A stretch of DNA of 64,000 nucleotides from Arthrobacter sp. U41 (GTDB taxonomy: Bacteria; Actinomycetota; Actinomycetes; Actinomycetales; Micrococcaceae): NCBI RefSeq assembly GCF_001750145.1, contig NZ_CP015732.1, positions 1,488,001-1,552,000 on the forward strand, given 5' to 3'. Below the pieces are notes generated by a model. The model searched no databases. It worked only from the letters and a program-made list of their open reading frames with translations, and had not been told where the DNA came from. Below are positions 36,534 through 44,305 of this stretch, piece by piece. A program made the translations under genes and the position numbers. Position 1 is the stretch's first letter. The number at the start of each line of letters is the position of its first letter.

Positions 36534-37550
36534 TTAGAGCTCCGCGAGGGGCGACAGGGACAGGGCCAGCACGAACGCCCCTGCCGCGGTGACGGCCGGG
36601 GTGAGCACCCAGAACATCAGGACCCGGATCACCACTTTCCGGTTGGTGGCGGGGAATCCCTGGTTGGCTCCGGCGCCCAGAACGGCCGAGGTGACAGTGT
36701 GCGTGGTGGATATGGGCCAGTACAGTCCGATCGCGCCCACCAACAGGATGGCCGAGCTGAACAACTGGGCCACGGAGCCGCGCAGGGGATCCATCCGGAT
36801 CAGCCGGTAGCCGATGGTGTAGGAAATGCGCCAGCCGCCGGCCAGGGTCCCGGCGGTCAGCAGGGCCGCGGTGAACAGCGCCACCCAGACCGGCATCTGG
36901 CCACCGTCGGACAGCCCGGATGCCAGCAGGGCAAGGATCAGGACGGCGCTCGTGCGCTGGCCGTCCTGCAAACCGTGGGCGAACGCCACGGCGCCGACGG
37001 CAATGCTTTGGGCGCGCCGGGAGCGGCTGTTGACGACGTTCGGCGGCGTATACCGCGCGGTCCACGTCGCGGGCCAGACCAGCAGGTAGGCGCCGGCGAA
37101 AGCAATCGCCGGCGAGAGCAGCAGCGGAAGCGCCACCTGGATGAGCAGGGACGTGTCCACGCCCCCGACGGCGTTCCCCCCGACCGCTGCGCTCGCGATG
37201 CCGGCGCCGGCCAGCCCGCCCACGAGGGCATGCGTCGAGGACGACGGGATGCCGCGCCACCAGGTGTAGATTCCCCAGAGCACGGCGCTGAACAGGCCGG
37301 CCATCAGGATGCTCAGCCCGTTCTCGCCCGGGGGCAGCTGCACCCAGGCCTGGCTGACGGCAAGGGCCAGGGTGCCGCTCAGCCCGGCCCCGACGAAGTT
37401 GAAGAACGCCGCCAGCAGCACCGCGATGGTGGGGGTCAGGGCGCGGGTTCGGACGGCCAGCGCCACCGCCGCGGAGGCGTCCCTGAATCCGTTCAGGAAG
37501 GCGAATGCCCCGGCGAAGACCACCACCAGGGCAAACAGGAAGATGGTCAC
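36534..37550 (-). CDS. pit: Inorganic phosphate transporter, Pit family
   Basis: Low-affinity phosphate/metal-phosphate symporter, 338 residues and about nine to ten membrane spans. The two PHO4 signature copies are visible: FLNGFRDASAAVAL at residues 18-31 and AVAFAHGLQDGQRTSAVL in the second half, plus GIPSSSTHALVGG and PISTTHTVTSAVLG. The usual N in GxNDxAN is replaced by FRD/GLQDGQ here. One base after the stop of the DUF47 gene, so co-transcribed; convergent with pstB. Confidence 0.93.
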   Translation of the reverse strand: MTIFLFALVVVFAGAFAFLNGFRDASAAVALAVRTRALTPTIAVLLAAFFNFVGAGLSGTLALAVSQAWVQLPPGENGLSILMAGLFSAVLWGIYTWWRGIPSSSTHALVGGLAGAGIASAAVGGNAVGGVDTSLLIQVALPLLLSPAIAFAGAYLLVWPATWTARYTPPNVVNSRSRRAQSIAVGAVAFAHGLQDGQRTSAVLILALLASGLSDGGQMPVWVALFTAALLTAGTLAGGWRISYTIGYRLIRMDPLRGSVAQLFSSAILLVGAIGLYWPISTTHTVTSAVLGAGANQGFPATNRKVVIRVLMFWVLTPAVTAAGAFVLALSLSPLAEL

Positions 37551-37551
37551 G

Positions 37552-38169
37552 TCAGGATTCCTTGACGATGATGCTGCCTACCTCGGTCGCGATCCGGCGC
37601 ATGTCCCTGGTGACGCCGACCAGCTGGTCTGCAATGTCCCGGTTGCGCGCGTACTGCGCCCACTTCATCTCGTTGAGCATGTCCGCCACCCAGACCCGGT
37701 GGGACCGTTCTGCGCGCTTGGCGAGGCGGAGGATCTCGATCCAGTAGTCCTCGAGGTCGTCCAGGTTGTCCAGTTTCCGCATGGCGTCCACGGTCAGCTC
37801 GGCCTGCCTGCTGATGATTTCGAGCTGGTCCGCGGCGCGTTTGGGCAGGCGGTCCAGCTTGTAGAGGGACACCAGCTCTGCGGCGGCATCGAGCTTTTCC
37901 ATCGCCTCATTGAGGAACCGGGAGAGCGCGTACATGTCCTCGCGGGGGAGCGGGTTCACGAAGGAGGTCCGCATGTGGGTCAGCAGCGCGAAGTGCAGCT
38001 CCGCGGACTTGGCCTCATGGTTGTGCATGTCCTCCACCAGCCGGGCATTCTCACTGGCCGGTGCGCCGAGGATCTCCGAAAGGGTGCCTGTGGCGAGCAC
38101 AATCTGGCTTGCCAGCTGGGCAAGAAGTTTCAGCCCGGCGGGCTCCTGGGGGAAAAGGCGCAGCTTCAC
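37552..38169 (-). CDS. DUF47 family PhoU-like accessory protein
   Basis: 205 residues, all-helical PhoU fold, usually paired with Pit transporters and thought to regulate them. Visible marks: MKLRLFPQEPAGLKLL at the start, NPLPREDMYALSRFLNEAM (about 71-89) and KLDNLDDLEDYW. GTG 38169. First gene of a two-gene operon with pit; upstream lies a 392-base gap with a structured inverted repeat. Confidence 0.88.
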   Translation of the reverse strand: MKLRLFPQEPAGLKLLAQLASQIVLATGTLSEILGAPASENARLVEDMHNHEAKSAELHFALLTHMRTSFVNPLPREDMYALSRFLNEAMEKLDAAAELVSLYKLDRLPKRAADQLEIISRQAELTVDAMRKLDNLDDLEDYWIEILRLAKRAERSHRVWVADMLNEMKWAQYARNRDIADQLVGVTRDMRRIATEVGSIIVKES

Positions 38170-38561
38170 GTGTGATTACCGGTCTTCGGGAGGGAGATGC
38201 ACGGGTGTTGTCTTCCGGGCATGTGAGCGGATGATGACCCGGGCATGAGGATTACTTTACCGTCCGGCCTGTGAGCGTCGGGAAAGCGCCCCGGCGGCGC
38301 CCCGGAAATATGACAGGAGCCGGAGAAATCGTTGCAGGACCAGGGCCGAAACCGGGCAGGAACCCGGCAGGCAACAGGCATGAAAATGGTGCCGAACCGG
38401 ATACGCCTCTCGGCGGTAGGCCGCTCTAGGCGGCTAGATGTTGAAGCCCGGGGGTTTCGCGGTTCGGCACCGCCTTCAGTTTTCTATGACCTCGGGGACA
38501 AGTCAACATTGACAGTCCGTGGGCGGCATGCGTAGCCGGTATCCGAAGGCGCTGGGCCCTG
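38170..38561. other. 392-base gap with structured DNA, no gene supported
   Basis: Holds the leader of the DUF47/pit operon (minus strand) and the downstream flank of the gene at 38562-39218. Contains a CCGGG/CCCGG hairpin near 38352 and the branched inverted repeat at 38388-38471 listed separately. A short plus-strand frame at 38332-38535 has no ribosome site and was not accepted. Confidence 0.5.
38388..38471. other. 84-bp multi-branched inverted repeat (cloverleaf-like)
   Basis: Perfect 12-bp outer arms GGTGCCGAACCG / CGGTTCGGCACC enclose three small hairpins in a row: CGCC-TCTC-GGCG, TAGGCCGC-TCTA-GGCGGCTA (with one unpaired base) and GAAGCC-CGGG-GGTTTC. On the minus strand the outer stem is followed by ATTTT, so it may end transcription of the gene at 38562-39218. 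Alternatively it is an RNA element in the long DUF47/pit leader. Not a tRNA: no anticodon loop of seven or T-loop. Confidence 0.6.
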
Positions 38562-39218
38562 TCAGTCCAGCTCGCCCAGACGCCACGCGTTGGCGGCGTG
38601 TTCGAGGTCCTCGGCGGTCTTGACCAGGAGGTGCGAATTGCGGGTGAGCTTGCTCGCGTGGTTCTCGTTGCTGTGCTCGGCACCGTCGGCGAGTGTGGCC
38701 TGGCCCAGCGCCACGACGCGGCAGAACGCGGCGGAGCGTTCCAGCGCGACGTCGAACTCGCCGTCGAAGGCGCCCGAGAGGATGGCGTCCGCCATTGACT
38801 TCATCTCGTCAGCCCCGGGCGGCTCGGCGGCGCCGGCCACCACATTCGACACCTGGGCGGTGTCCTTGCCGGCCTTGAAGTAGACGGAGATCCGCTCGGG
38901 GTCCTGGATCGTGGCCGCGCGGAGGGCGTACAGGCGCCAGAGGGCTCCCTGGAGGGAGCGGGCCGGGCTTTCGGCCCACATTTCGGCGATGGCTTCCAGG
39001 CCCTGTTCATCGGCAAGCTTGACGAGCCGTTTGGTCACCACGGGGTCGTCGCTGTCGCGACCGCGGCGCACCAGCGCCTGCGCGGCGAGATGGGCGGCCT
39101 CGGAGACGCGGGCAGGATCGGCCCCGCCCGCGAAGGGCTCAAAGTCGATGGGGGCGAAGGACTTCGGCTTGTGGTGCCGGTGCGGTCCGGGGGTGCTGGA
39201 TCCTGCTTGCTCGCTCAT
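38562..39218 (-). CDS. Conserved-type hypothetical protein
   Basis: 218 residues, soluble, mostly helical. Starts with a Gly/His/Pro-rich tail and FAPIDFEPFAGGADPARVSEAAHLAAQALV (shortened here in meaning: a helical start near residues 25-55); no catalytic motif seen. The text WRLYALRAATIQDPERISVYF suggests a substrate-free helical repeat. Related actinobacterial proteins exist to my memory, sometimes with misleading names; I assign no function. ATG 39218 is six bases after a TAGCGT -10 box, and its stop faces the structured repeat. Confidence 0.7.
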   Translation of the reverse strand: MSEQAGSSTPGPHRHHKPKSFAPIDFEPFAGGADPARVSEAAHLAAQALVRRGRDSDDPVVTKRLVKLADEQGLEAIAEMWAESPARSLQGALWRLYALRAATIQDPERISVYFKAGKDTAQVSNVVAGAAEPPGADEMKSMADAILSGAFDGEFDVALERSAAFCRVVALGQATLADGAEHSNENHASKLTRNSHLLVKTAEDLEHAANAWRLGELD

Positions 39219-39230
39219 GCCACCACGCTA
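39216..39230 (-). promoter_or_regulatory. -10 box giving a leaderless start
   Basis: Minus strand TAGCGT (39230-39225), 6 bases, ATG 39218. Confidence 0.5.
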
Positions 39231-39479
39231 CTCCTGTGCTGCCGGGGAATCGAGCGTAAGGCCCGCCGCGGCCGGACCGGTGCCCGGCTGTCATTTTTCG
39301 AAGTCCTCTGCACGGGCATCCGCTAAAGTTCGGGGGTTGTGCGGCCGGCTCTGAACGCTTGGATGTTCGAACCCGCGTGCACAACCTGGCGTTTTGCATC
39401 GAAGTGGTCTGCAGCGAACGGTTGCGGCTGCTGCATTAACGCCTTCGCTCGGGGTCCGACGGAAATTCACGCTAAGCGG

Positions 39480-39995
39480 TCAGGCGGGGTCGCCTGCGCG
39501 TTTGATGGCACGGTGAACGGAGACCAGGTGTGCTTCCTGTTCCTTCGAGAGTTTGGGCTGCTTCCCCCGCAGGCGGCCCGTCGCCTCGGCGACGGCCATG
39601 CCCTCACGGGATCGTGCTCGGATCAGGTTGGCTTCGAATTCCGTGACCATGGCCACGATGTGAAAGAGGAGCCGGCCTACGGGATCGGTCGGGTCGTGGA
39701 CAGAGCCGCTGACGCTCAGCTTGACCTCGCGGCGGGTGAGTTCGGCGACTATGTACTTTGCATCGTGCAGGGGGGCCGGGCCAGGCGGTCGAGTTTGGTC
39801 ACGACCAGGGTCTCTCCGGCCCGGCCCGGCCCGGCATGCGGCCAGCGCTTCGCTGAGTCCGCGGCGTGCCCGGTTGGCGCCAGTCAGGCCTTGGTCCGTG
39901 AATGTCTTGTCCGGCGTCATTCCCAGAGCGAGAAGGGCGTTCTGGTGGGCGGTCTTGGTCCTTAGTGGATATGCGGGCGTATCCGATCAGGAGTC
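39480..39995 (-). pseudogene. Serine recombinase / resolvase, decayed
   Basis: Resolvase-type site-specific recombinase broken by several frameshifts. The N-terminal GYARISTKDQ reads in one frame; the next part (NALLALGMTPDKTFTDQGLTG) in a second; ETLVVTKLDRLAR, the core strand, in a third behind a tandem GGGCC expansion; then HDAKYIVAEL returns to the second frame and runs to the C-terminus with the helix-turn-helix neighbourhood EATGRLRGKQPKLS. No normal start codon precedes it. A relic of a transposon or island integrase, next to other broken genes. Confidence 0.85.
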
Positions 39996-40000
39996 CGGCT

Positions 40001-40324
40001 GTGTCTATCCAGATTCGTGAATCCACCCTGGATGACCTGGAACATGTGAACGCGGTCTGTGATGCCAACGCCCGAACCTGCTGGACCAGAGAGATGATCT
40101 GGTACACGGACTTTTCGACGACGATCACTGTGGAGTCAATCGAGGTGACCGGTACGGAAGCGAGCGTCCATTTCAAGGAATTGACCGAGGAACACCAGGC
40201 CTCGGTGGCGAATGGGCCAAGCAACGTCCCGTCCGGCTACTCGCTGCCGCAGACGGCCACACCGGCTAAACTGAACACTTTTGTCGCAGTCAGAGGTGGC
40301 CGCGGCCCCGCTGCCGCGTCTTGA
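40001..40324 (+). CDS. Hypothetical protein of unknown origin
   Basis: 107 codons from GTG 40001, with AGGAG seven bases upstream. The product (SIQIRESTLDDLEHVNAVCD at the start) has an acidic first half and a Ser/Pro/Thr-rich second half ending in Gly/Arg/Ala. No family recognised; the first 15 residues recall acetyltransferase starts, but the rest does not. It abuts the dead recombinase head to head, so it could be a fragment joined to a new ribosome site. Confidence 0.4.
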   Translation: MSIQIRESTLDDLEHVNAVCDANARTCWTREMIWYTDFSTTITVESIEVTGTEASVHFKELTEEHQASVANGPSNVPSGYSLPQTATPAKLNTFVAVRGGRGPAAAS

Positions 40325-40564
40325 TTGCTGCCCGGCTTAGGGTGGCGATGGCAACAACGACGATGACTTCCATCAAGTTATCAACGGGTTCCAGTCCTCA
40401 AGCATCATCAGTTGCCCGTGTCCCTTCAGGATGAGGTGCACAGACTCTACTCCCGCGGACGAAAACCGGACCGGGTTCAGTTGGTGGCCGTGATTCGCGC
40501 GCCGTCGGCGGGGCTGGGCCCGCTGGTGGTGGAGTACTTCCCCGACCGCTCGGAGGAATCGCGC
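40325..40564. other. Gap in the accessory region, nothing recognised
   Basis: Less GC-rich than the flanks at its left end. A plus-strand frame (VQLVAVIRAPSAGLGPLVVEYF) runs into the 3' end of the reductase gene, looks like a fragment, and has no start signal. Confidence 0.3.
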
Positions 40565-41128
40565 TCAGCGCCTCGTCTCGTACCTGGTCAGGACCACGCC
40601 GCCGGGAAACGTCCGCGTCTCCACCAGGTCCAGGTTCACCCAGCCGTCCAGCGATGTGAAGAACGGAGTGCCGCCGCCCACCAGGACCGGATGGGTGGCT
40701 AGCGCGTATTCGTCGATCAGCCCTGCCCGCATTGCCGCCCCGGCGAGCGTTGCGCCGCCGATGCTCATCGGGCCGCCGTCCCCGGCCTTGAGCCGGGTGA
40801 TCTCGGCGATCGCGTCGCCGGTGACCAGGCGGGTGTTCCAGTCGACCTTGTCGATCGTCGAGGAGAACACCACCTTCGGCGCGTCCCGCCAGTTCCGCGC
40901 GAACTCGATCTCCGCCGGGGTGGCGTTGGACTGCTGGTCGCCGGTCGGCCAGTAGGAGCTCATGGTCTCCCAGAGCTTGCGGCCGTACAGCGAGAGGCTG
41001 CTAGCCCGCTCCTGGTCGAGCCACCACCGGAACAGTTCCTCGCTCGGCCCGCTCCAGCCGATGTCGTCGCCGGCCGCGGCGATGTAGCCGTCCAGGGTGA
41101 GATTCATGCCGTAGGTCAGTTTCCGCAC
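40565..41128 (-). CDS. Dihydrofolate-reductase-like protein (RibD C-terminal family)
   Basis: 187 residues of the RibD_C/DHFR-like fold, probably an NADPH-dependent reductase of unknown substrate. Marks: KLTYGMNLTLDGYIAA (about 3-18), LYGRKLWETMSSYWP, KVVFSSTIDKVDWNTRLV (about 90-107) and GGPMSIGGATLAGAAMRAGL with the family's IGG motif, then PVLVGGGTPFF. GTG 41128 has AAGG upstream. These small reductases are common in actinobacterial accessory regions. Confidence 0.85.
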   Translation of the reverse strand: MRKLTYGMNLTLDGYIAAAGDDIGWSGPSEELFRWWLDQERASSLSLYGRKLWETMSSYWPTGDQQSNATPAEIEFARNWRDAPKVVFSSTIDKVDWNTRLVTGDAIAEITRLKAGDGGPMSIGGATLAGAAMRAGLIDEYALATHPVLVGGGTPFFTSLDGWVNLDLVETRTFPGGVVLTRYETRR

Positions 41129-41358
41129 GGCGCCAGCCTTCCGTCTCGTAGTGGTCGAGGGCGTCATTGAACTCTGTCGTCCCCGCATATGATCGGCAGC
41201 ATCCTGATCATGGAGCCACCGTAACTGCCCATTATCTGGATGCAATAGCTTTGGTCCGCGTTTCAACTGAGCTGCCCGGTGAAGGATCCTCGTGCGAGAC
41301 AACCCCACGCACGCTGCGGCGAACCTTTCCCGGAAGACCCATACGACCGATCCGGGTA

Positions 41359-41796
41359 TCAGTCTTTCTTCAGTTTCTCGGCGAGCATCACGATGATTCC
41401 GCTGGGACCGCGGAGGTACGTGAGTTTGTATTCGTCGCCGTAGGTCGCCACGCCGCGACGCGGATGGCATCCGTGCTTCGCAGCAACCTCAAGGGCTTTT
41501 TCTATGTCGTCGACCGAGAAGGCAACGCGGTGCATGCCGATGTCGTTGGGGCGAGTTGGGTTCGACTCGATCGCTTTGGGGTGGATGTATTCGAAGAGCT
41601 CAAGTCGACCATGACCGTCTGGGGTCTGGAGCATCGCTATGTTGGCGTGGTTGCCATCAAGTCCGACGGCAGTGTCGGTCCACTCGCCGCTGACCGTGTC
41701 ACGGCCGACGACCGTGAGCCCGAGGTCGGTGAAAAAGGCGATTGTTGCTTCGAGGTCACGAACGGCGATACCGACGTTCTCAAGTTTGATGGCCAT
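41359..41796 (-). CDS. VOC family (glyoxalase/dioxygenase fold) protein
   Basis: 145 residues of two paired beta-alpha-beta-beta-beta modules. Module 1 starts MAIKLENVGIAVRDLEATIAFF (shortened) with HANIAML and RLELFEY; module 2 has GMHRVAFSVDDIEKAL and KLTYLRGPSGIIVMLAE. Metal ligands would be His/Glu in these strands. Substrate unknown; similar proteins range from glyoxalases to antibiotic-binding proteins. ATG 41796 follows a TAGCTT -10 box by six bases. Confidence 0.88.
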   Translation of the reverse strand: MAIKLENVGIAVRDLEATIAFFTDLGLTVVGRDTVSGEWTDTAVGLDGNHANIAMLQTPDGHGRLELFEYIHPKAIESNPTRPNDIGMHRVAFSVDDIEKALEVAAKHGCHPRRGVATYGDEYKLTYLRGPSGIIVMLAEKLKKD

Positions 41797-41808
41797 ACGT
41801 TGAAGCTA
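41794..41808 (-). promoter_or_regulatory. -10 box giving a leaderless start
   Basis: Minus strand TAGCTT (41808-41803), 6 bases, ATG 41796. Confidence 0.5.
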
Positions 41809-42345
41809 CCAAGGCGTACCGATTAGCTCCAGTGACGAGCCGGGACTCGACTGAACAAGCTCCGGCAGCCATTGGGAGCTGCGGCACGGCACGCAACCGA
41901 TCGAGCACCTCGCTTACGGAACTTCGAGATGACGGGGACCCTCTGGGGCCTCCGGAAGACTGTGAGCATGACGGAACTACTTCAAATGAATCGGCTGATG
42001 ACCCCGGCGATGGTCGAGCCACGCGAACGGAATCAGCTTTTTGCGCACTCATGGAAGGGGTCGCCCGGGCGGCGACCGAGGATCTCGGACTTGAACAGCT
42101 ACACCTCGAATTGCGTGTGGGTATGGCTCTCGAGGGCTTCTACCAGTCGTGCGGTTGGCGAGAAATCGGACGATGGCCCGCCGCCCTCCGGATGCCCGCT
42201 GGGACGTCGACGAAGTGCTTATGGCGCTGGCCTTGCAGCGCAGCTCTGAACCTATCGGCAGCTAGGCGTCCGGATTACCGGGCGCTGTGATGATGATGTC
42301 GATGCCGGCTCAATCAAGACAACCTTGTCGGGGTACAGTGCACGG
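41797..42345. other. 549-base stretch of gene debris
   Basis: No intact gene. Holds the VOC promoter at its left end, a GNAT C-terminal fragment near 42046-42200, and the promoter of the next, frameshifted GNAT gene (TACAGT at 42334) at its right end. Confidence 0.5.
42046..42200 (+). pseudogene. GNAT acetyltransferase fragment
   Basis: The frame reads LEQLHLELRVG, GFYQSCGWREIGRWPAALR: the last strand/helix of a GNAT domain (the F-Y-x-x-x-G-W-x-E-x-G-x-W-P pattern). The preceding cofactor-binding half is missing and the sequence before it has no homology I see. No start or ribosome site. Confidence 0.45.
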
Positions 42346-42348
42346 ATG
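42334..42348 (+). promoter_or_regulatory. -10 box giving a leaderless start
   Basis: TACAGT (42334-42339), 6 bases, ATG 42346. Confidence 0.45.
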
Positions 42349-42943
42349 AACGCATTCGGCATGTTCTCCGCCAAGCCCACCGTCGAGGGCCGGCGAGCGA
42401 AACTTCGCCCCTTCACACCGGTCGATGTTGAGGCGATGGGACCGATTCTGGCGGATCCGGAGATGCTCCGCCTCCACCGGATCGGTGCATACCGTCGCTG
42501 AGACAGAAGGCAGATTGCCACACTTGGACGCAGCCACGCGGCAGTGGTGCGAAACGAGGGCGGATCAGGCAGATCGCCTCGACCTTGCGATAGTGGACCC
42601 ATCGACCGATACGTGTGTGGGTGAGGTCGTGCTGAATGAATTGAGCGCACACAATGATTCATGCAACTTCCGCATCCTGATTGGAGCGGACGGACGCGAT
42701 CGCGGAATTGGTTCGGAGGCAACCCGGATGCTTCTCGACTATGCCTTCAGTGCCACAAGCCTGAACAGGGTTGATCTTGAGGTGTACGCGTTCAATCCGC
42801 GGGCACGCCACGTCTATGAGCGCTGCGGGTTCGTTTATGAAGGGCGGAAGCGGGCCGCGCTTAAGTTCGATGGGGAGTACGTCGATGCGATATTGATGTC
42901 CATGCTCCGCTCTGATTGGGAGCCGGAAACCGACAATCAGTGA
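42346..42943 (+). pseudogene. GNAT acetyltransferase (RimJ/RimL-like), frameshifted
   Basis: N-terminal piece from ATG 42346 (FSAKPTVEGRRAKLRPFTPVD, shortened) reaches EMLRL and then changes frame at 42471-42477. Removing one C (CTCCACC to CTCACC) restores LTGSVHTVAETEG and the rest: AIVDPSTDTCVGEVVLNEL, the acetyl-CoA loop GRDRGIGSEATRMLLDYAF, and ARHVYERCGFVYEGR. Full product would be about 198 residues, normal for this class. A single-base change is the only lesion. Lies just left of the tRNA-Lys gene. Confidence 0.8.
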
Positions 42944-43139
42944 CGGTCCGCTGACGGTTCCCAATACGGACATGAAGTGGTCCGTGCAGCCGACTCTGGA
43001 CATTTCGTGCAGACGACTTCGGAAAATGACACCGGCCACGCCCGGGTGAGCGAGGGCGGCATCCGCGCCCGGTGCGAAAAACACCCGCAGGTCTGGGGTA
43101 CAGTATTAACGTCCAGAAATGGACTGGGCTGATCAGCCT

Positions 43140-43167
43140 TGGAACAGCGGAATCATCCGCCGTTCCA
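43140..43167 (+). promoter_or_regulatory. Hairpin in the tRNA-Lys leader
   Basis: TGGAAC-A-GCGGA / TCCGC-C-GTTCCA with an ATCA loop, ending 13 bases before the tRNA. A perfect 12-bp palindrome GGCTGATCAGCC (43127-43138) precedes it, and a TACAGT/TATTAA -10-like patch lies near 43100. Possibly a processing signal for the tRNA 5' end. Confidence 0.5.
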
Positions 43168-43180
43168 GGGCCTTTGGCTG

Positions 43181-43253
43181 GGGCCTTTAGCTCAGTTGGT
43201 AGAGCATCGGACTTTTAATCCGTGGGTCGTGGGTTCGAGCCCCACAGGGCCCA
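43181..43253 (+). tRNA. tRNA-Lys (anticodon TTT)
   Basis: 73 bases. Acceptor GGGCCTT pairs with AGGGCCC (one G-U) plus discriminator A; D-arm GCTCAGTTGGTAGAGC; anticodon loop CTTTTAA; T-arm GTGGG-TTCGAGC-CCCAC. The CCA end is not encoded. Followed by a terminator. Its left flank is the accessory region 39-43 kb, consistent with tRNA-linked integration. Confidence 0.97.
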
Positions 43254-43273
43254 CTCTTTTAGCGAAGAGTGGC

Positions 43274-43314
43274 AAAACCCCCGGCATCCTGGCGACAGGG
43301 TGCCGGGGGTTTTT
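43274..43314. terminator. Terminator after tRNA-Lys
   Basis: AACCCCCGGCA / TGCCGGGGGTT stem with inner CCTG-GCGA-CAGG, flanked by AAAA and TTTTT; works in both directions. Confidence 0.9.
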
Positions 43315-43364
43315 GTTGTCCCGGCACCGTGAAAAAACCGCGAGGGCCTGGATATCAGTTCCGC

Positions 43365-43379
43365 TAGGATTGCCGGATG
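43365..43379 (+). promoter_or_regulatory. -10 box giving a leaderless start
   Basis: TAGGAT (43365-43370), 6 bases, ATG 43377. Confidence 0.5.
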
Positions 43380-43904
43380 AACGCGCACAGCCCCTCCGGC
43401 TCCGGGTACTGGTTTGGACCCGATGACAGGCTCGACCCGCCCGGCGCGGTGCTGCAGGCCCTGCGTGAGTACCGCAACGTCGAAGCCGCCCGGCGGCGCG
43501 CCACCCGGGATTCCATGGGAATGGGCGAGACGGACCTGCTGGCCCTGCGATACCTGCTGCGTGTCCAGGCCGATGGCGGGCAGGTGGTCCCCAAGGATCT
43601 CAGCCGCGTCCTGGGCATCACCACGGCCTCCACCACCTCATTGATCGACCGGCTCGTGGGCAGCGGCCACGTCCGCAGGGAGCCGCACCCCACGGACCGG
43701 CGCTCGCTGGTGATCGTCCCTACCGTGGCCACCGACTCGGAGGTTCGGGCCGCGCTGGGTGACATGCACCGCAGGATGATGGCCGTGGCGGAGGACCTCG
43801 GCGCCGAGGAGGCGCGGATCGTGGTCGGATTCCTGCACCGGATGAGTGACGCCGTGGCGGAGCCGCCGAGCCGCGTCGGGGGTAACTGCCCCCCAAATCG
43901 TTAG
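43377..43904 (+). CDS. MarR family transcriptional regulator
   Basis: 175 residues. Winged helix-turn-helix at about residues 50-110: VVPKDLSRVLGITTASTTSL (recognition helix) followed by the MarR wing RREPHPTDRRSLVIVPT. Flanking helices form the dimer interface. No adjacent efflux or stress gene that would name its target. An AT-rich inverted repeat follows the gene. ATG 43377 sits six bases after a TAGGAT box. Confidence 0.88.
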   Translation: MNAHSPSGSGYWFGPDDRLDPPGAVLQALREYRNVEAARRRATRDSMGMGETDLLALRYLLRVQADGGQVVPKDLSRVLGITTASTTSLIDRLVGSGHVRREPHPTDRRSLVIVPTVATDSEVRAALGDMHRRMMAVAEDLGAEEARIVVGFLHRMSDAVAEPPSRVGGNCPPNR

Positions 43905-43910
43905 CCTGCC

Positions 43911-43935
43911 TAGTTATATGTATGCTTACTAACTA
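43911..43935. promoter_or_regulatory. AT-rich inverted repeat after marR
   Basis: TAGTTA-N13-TAACTA in a strikingly AT-rich patch between the MarR gene and the next small gene. Possible MarR operator controlling the downstream gene. Confidence 0.4.
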
Positions 43936-43949
43936 TTTTTGATAATCGT

Positions 43950-44198
43950 TTGTCCGCCGGAACCGTGGCTGAACGGGCCGCGCCCGACAGCGTCCCTTCC
44001 ATGCAGTCACGGGCCGCGCCAAGCCACTGCGGCATGCCGATGCAATGGAAAGCACCGGACACCGCCACAATGGCCGTGTACTCCTTCGCCCCGGCCGATG
44101 CGGCGGCAGTCCTGCCGCCCCTCTGGCGCTGCGTTTGCGGCTTCCAGCTGGACGAAATCGTGCGCCCGGCCAACACCCTGGCCGTGCGCAGCCGTTGA
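43950..44198 (+). CDS. Small hypothetical protein with Cys pairs
   Basis: Up to 82 residues from TTG 43950 (GTG 43965 also possible); no good ribosome site. The useful part is HCGMPMQWKAPDTATMAVYSF, shortened, then WRCVCGFQLDEI: a CG near one end and C-x-CG near the other, spaced as in a zinc-ribbon. No family recognised. The upstream AT-rich inverted repeat could be its operator for the MarR protein. Confidence 0.5.
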   Translation: MSAGTVAERAAPDSVPSMQSRAAPSHCGMPMQWKAPDTATMAVYSFAPADAAAVLPPLWRCVCGFQLDEIVRPANTLAVRSR

Positions 44199-44305
44199 AC
44201 AGCCCGTATCCTGCGGTGGCCGTCGGGTGCCGCTGAGGCGCGCGGAGCGCCAACGGTCCGGCGCCGTGAGTCCCCGAGCGCCTGCCGGGGGTGCAAGATG
44301 GTGCC

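Noticed and set aside
38332..38535. Small plus-strand frame of 67 codons in the pit/DUF47 upstream gap
   Set aside because: No ribosome site, runs through the branched inverted repeat, and low-information sequence.
39335..39386. GGTTGTGC / GCACAACC inverted repeat enclosing GTTCGAACCC, looking like a tRNA acceptor and T-arm
   Set aside because: Only about 52 bases long, with no D-arm or anticodon arm; not a tRNA. A degenerate attachment remnant is possible but not supported.
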